Assembly: GCA_031256155.1 (NCBI GenBank)
Contig: JAIRRD010000258.1
Location: 1 to 8,858, forward strand
Direction of reading: 5' to 3'
DNA: 8,858 nt
Origin: Holophagales bacterium
GTDB taxonomy: Bacteria > Acidobacteriota > Holophagae > Holophagales > Holophagaceae
Below are positions 7,668-8,858 of this stretch, piece by piece (position 1 is the first letter of the stretch; each line of letters opens with the position of its first letter). A model generated the notes under the pieces. The model did not search any database. It saw only the letters and a program-made list of their open reading frames with translations, and was not told the origin of the DNA. The position numbers were made by a program, and so were the translations under genes.

Positions 7668-7684
7668 AGCGAAAGCAATGCCAA
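7668..7684 (-). promoter_or_regulatory. Sigma-54-type (-24/-12) promoter of the flhA operon
   Basis: Read on the minus strand, TTGGCATTGCTTTCGCT matches the RpoN consensus TTGGCACG-N4-TTGCW closely. The -24 half is TTGGCA, the -12 half is TCGCT, and the invariant GG (7682-7681) and GC (7670-7669) are at the required spacing. The expected start is near 7657, giving a leader of about 13 bases before the flhA ATG at 7644. RpoN control of early flagellar operons is established in many polarly flagellated bacteria. Transcription would need an enhancer-binding protein such as a FlrC/FleQ-type regulator acting upstream, where the inverted repeats lie. Confidence 0.65.
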
Positions 7685-7738
7685 AAAAATAGCAATTTCA
7701 TCTCAAAATCGTGTTCCGCAATTTCGATATGGAAGGTT

Positions 7739-7899
7739 TTGCAAAGGGAACTACTCACTTGACTTAGAAATTGGCAGACCGTCCGCGAACAAAACCTTAT
7801 GTTACAAAGAAATAGTGCAGTTTTCCAATGAATTGCGTCCACGGCATGATCCCTCTATTTTGGCTCTCTCCCAAGTCAAGTGAGTAGTTCCCTTTGCAA
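7739..7899. repeat. Segment bounded by a perfect 27-bp inverted repeat
   Basis: The arm at 7739-7765 (starting TTGCAAAGGGAACTACTC) is exactly reverse-complementary to the arm at 7873-7899. After one mismatch (7766/7872) the next base pairs again. The centre, 7766-7872, is 107 bases with no symmetry of its own. No target-site duplication can be seen beside the arms, and no transposase or recombinase gene is in the window. The segment could be a miniature inverted-repeat element, an invertible control segment like known phase switches, or paired protein sites. The right arm ends 12 bases before the next hairpin. Confidence 0.9.
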
Positions 7900-7910
7900 G
7901 TGGCTTTGGA

Positions 7911-7946
7911 TATAGCGGTTCAACTACAATAAGTTGAACTGCTATA
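7911..7946. repeat. 15-bp stem hairpin in the queA leader
   Basis: The bases 7911-7925 pair with 7932-7946 over 15 positions around the six-base loop ACAATA. One pair (7917-7940) is G-U in plus-strand RNA and a mismatch in minus-strand RNA. There is no T-run on either side, so it is not a typical terminator. A possible extended -10 promoter toward queA, TGCTATACA (7940-7948), overlaps the right arm, so the repeat could be a protein operator over that promoter. It could also be a dispersed palindromic repeat. Confidence 0.8.
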
Positions 7947-7948
7947 CA
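7940..7948 (+). promoter_or_regulatory. Possible extended -10 promoter of queA
   Basis: TG, one base, then TATACA resembles an extended -10 element and points toward queA, with a start near 7955 and a leader of about 65 bases. No good -35 box is found at the right distance; TTCAAC (7919-7924) is the nearest at an 18-base spacing. It is offered only as the best candidate in the stretch. Confidence 0.28.
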
Positions 7949-7992
7949 ATCACAACATGTCCATTACTGACCGCCGTACCCCTGACATACCG

Positions 7993-8031
7993 TACGTTTC
8001 ACACGGAATTGCCATATAGTCATGAAACGTA
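7993..8031 (+). promoter_or_regulatory. Inverted repeat covering the queA start codon
   Basis: TACGTTTCA (7993-8001) is exactly complementary to TGAAACGTA (8023-8031), with 21 bases between. In the queA mRNA the right arm contains the last two bases of the ATG (8022-8024) and the next codons, so the fold would cover the start site. It does not resemble a preQ1 riboswitch in any way I can recognise. A nine-base match may be chance. Confidence 0.35.
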
Positions 8032-8858
8032 GCACTTTCACCTTTGACCTTCCAAACGAATTAATAGCCCAGCATCCGCTCAAAGAGCGCGATGGGGCGC
8101 GGTTGCTGGTGGTTGATGCCGTCAATGGCCATTTGCGCCATTCTCATATACGGCAGTTGCCTGAGTGGATACCGGACGGGGCGCTTTTGGTGCCTAACGA
8201 TGTGAAAGTCCGTCGTGCGAGGCTGTTTTTGCGGCGTACCGGCGGAGGAGGCGGCGAAGCGCTGCTCCTCAAATCCCTTAGGGATAATAGGTTTGAGGCA
8301 CTTGTACGCCCCGCTGCCAGGCTGAGGCCAAAAAAAAGGGCAAGCGTCATAGACCCAACTGATGGGTCTGTCATTGCGGAGCTTGTGGTAGAAACGGAAC
8401 TGGACGATGGTCTTAGAATAATTCAACTGCGCGGCGATGCTCCATTTGACTGGGAGGCTGTGGATTCCATAGGACATTTGCCGCTGCCGCCATACATACA
8501 ACATTCCGCTGGTGTTGAAGATAATGACCGCTATCAGACTATATTTCACTCACAGTATGGCGAAGCTGTGGCGGCACCAACGGCTGGTCTGCACTTTACG
8601 CCGGAGCTTATTGATAAGCTGGAACAAAAAGCCTGCCTATGGCGTCCCGTGTGCCTGCATGTTGGTTTAGGGACTTTTCGCCCAATGACGGCTGAGGACA
8701 TAGAAGACCACGCCATGCACGAAGAGAGGTACGAAATACCGGAAGCAACTGCCCGTGAACTGGAATATGTCCTGCAACACAGGTCAAGAGAACTCATGAC
8801 TATAGGAACAACGTCCCTCAGAACTCTGGAGGCGGCCTGGGATGGACTCAACTTAAAT
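8022..8858 (+). CDS. queA: S-adenosylmethionine:tRNA ribosyltransferase-isomerase QueA (5' part)
   Basis: QueA moves the ribosyl part of S-adenosylmethionine onto 7-aminomethyl-7-deazaguanine at position 34 of GUN-anticodon tRNAs and rearranges it to epoxyqueuosine, the next-to-last step of queuosine synthesis. The window holds 279 of about 350 codons, and the reading frame is open to the right edge. Family landmarks in order are the N-terminal FDLPNELIAQHPL (8-20) and ERDGARLLVVD (22-32), LLVPNDVKVRRARLF (55-69; usually LLVFNDTRV-PARL), RYQTIF (170-175), AAPTAGLHFT (184-193), LHVGLGTFRP (212-221), HEERYEIP (233-240) and GTTSLRTLE (262-270). The ATG at 8022 is the only one between the upstream in-frame TGA (7983) and the conserved start. 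Its Shine-Dalgarno is weak (ACGGA, about 14 bases away), and a hairpin covers the start. It is transcribed away from flhA. Confidence 0.96.
   Translation, partial: MKRSTFTFDLPNELIAQHPLKERDGARLLVVDAVNGHLRHSHIRQLPEWIPDGALLVPNDVKVRRARLFLRRTGGGGGEALLLKSLRDNRFEALVRPAARLRPKKRASVIDPTDGSVIAELVVETELDDGLRIIQLRGDAPFDWEAVDSIGHLPLPPYIQHSAGVEDNDRYQTIFHSQYGEAVAAPTAGLHFTPELIDKLEQKACLWRPVCLHVGLGTFRPMTAEDIEDHAMHEERYEIPEATARELEYVLQHRSRELMTIGTTSLRTLEAAWDGLNLN

Larger units (their letters stand above)
7645..8021. other. Divergent flhA-queA intergenic region
   Basis: These 377 bases hold no convincing gene. From left to right they contain the flhA sigma-54-type promoter, the left 27-base inverted repeat arm, a 107-base centre, the right arm, a separate 15-bp stem hairpin, and the queA leader. 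A plus-strand frame without an ATG stays open through the centre (to TGA at 7881-7883, about 47 codons) but has no start or ribosome binding site. Confidence 0.7.

Noticed and set aside
7645..7842. FlhA reading frame extended by 66 residues to an ATG at 7842
   Set aside because: The extension passes through the left repeat arm and the sigma-54-type promoter, looks unlike FlhA N-termini, and makes the protein longer than the family; ATG 7644 gives 696 residues.
7743..7883. Plus-strand frame of about 47 codons through the repeat-bounded segment
   Set aside because: It has no start codon or ribosome binding site, and I do not recognise the peptide as a transposase fragment.
8061..8549. Minus-strand open frame of 162 residues
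   Set aside because: It lies wholly opposite queA, has no family resemblance and is a shadow of that gene.

Overview
The window carries a flagellar gene cluster on the minus strand, flanked by a tRNA gene on the left and the 5' part of a tRNA-modification gene (queA, plus strand) on the right. The FlhA/FlhF/FlhG/FliA set, the sigma-54-type promoter in front of flhA and the FliY-like N-terminal domain on FliN suggest a polarly flagellated Gram-negative bacterium. I favour the Desulfovibrio group (Desulfovibrionales), with a base composition close to balanced. That placement is inferred from gene order and protein character, not from a search.

Layout, left to right. Positions 1-283 are non-coding apart from a probable minus-strand start codon with a strong Shine-Dalgarno at the extreme left edge (only two codons inside the window), and a hairpin at 234-273 just downstream of the tRNA. 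tRNA-Val(GAC) lies at 284-361 (minus) with its own good promoter at 372-399. Then come five minus-strand genes, transcribed right to left: flhA (7644-5554), flhF (5543-4218), flhG (4221-3364), fliA (3361-2402), fliM (2392-1385), fliN (1383-451). Counting flhA this is six genes, with junctions of 10, -4, 2, 9 and 1 nt. They almost certainly form one translationally coupled operon. A 377-bp divergent intergenic region (7645-8021) follows, and then queA starts at 8022 and runs off the right end.

The operon joins the export gate (FlhA), the pole-placement and number-control pair (FlhF GTPase and FlhG ATPase), the late flagellar sigma factor (FliA, sigma-28) and two C-ring switch proteins (FliM, FliN). 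A promoter of this kind would start assembly with the sigma-54 (RpoN) system, make the next sigma factor, and supply the rotor and its chemotaxis receiver surface.

The least expected structure is in the flhA-queA intergenic region. A perfect 27-bp inverted repeat (7739-7765 and 7873-7899) flanks 107 bp, directly behind the flhA sigma-54-type promoter. It could be an invertible regulatory segment (a flagellar phase switch), a miniature transposable element, or a paired control site. Next to it is a separate 15-bp stem hairpin in the queA leader. A second strong hairpin (18-bp arms, one mismatch) sits inside the coding region of fliA, within an unusual N-terminal extension of about 90 residues.
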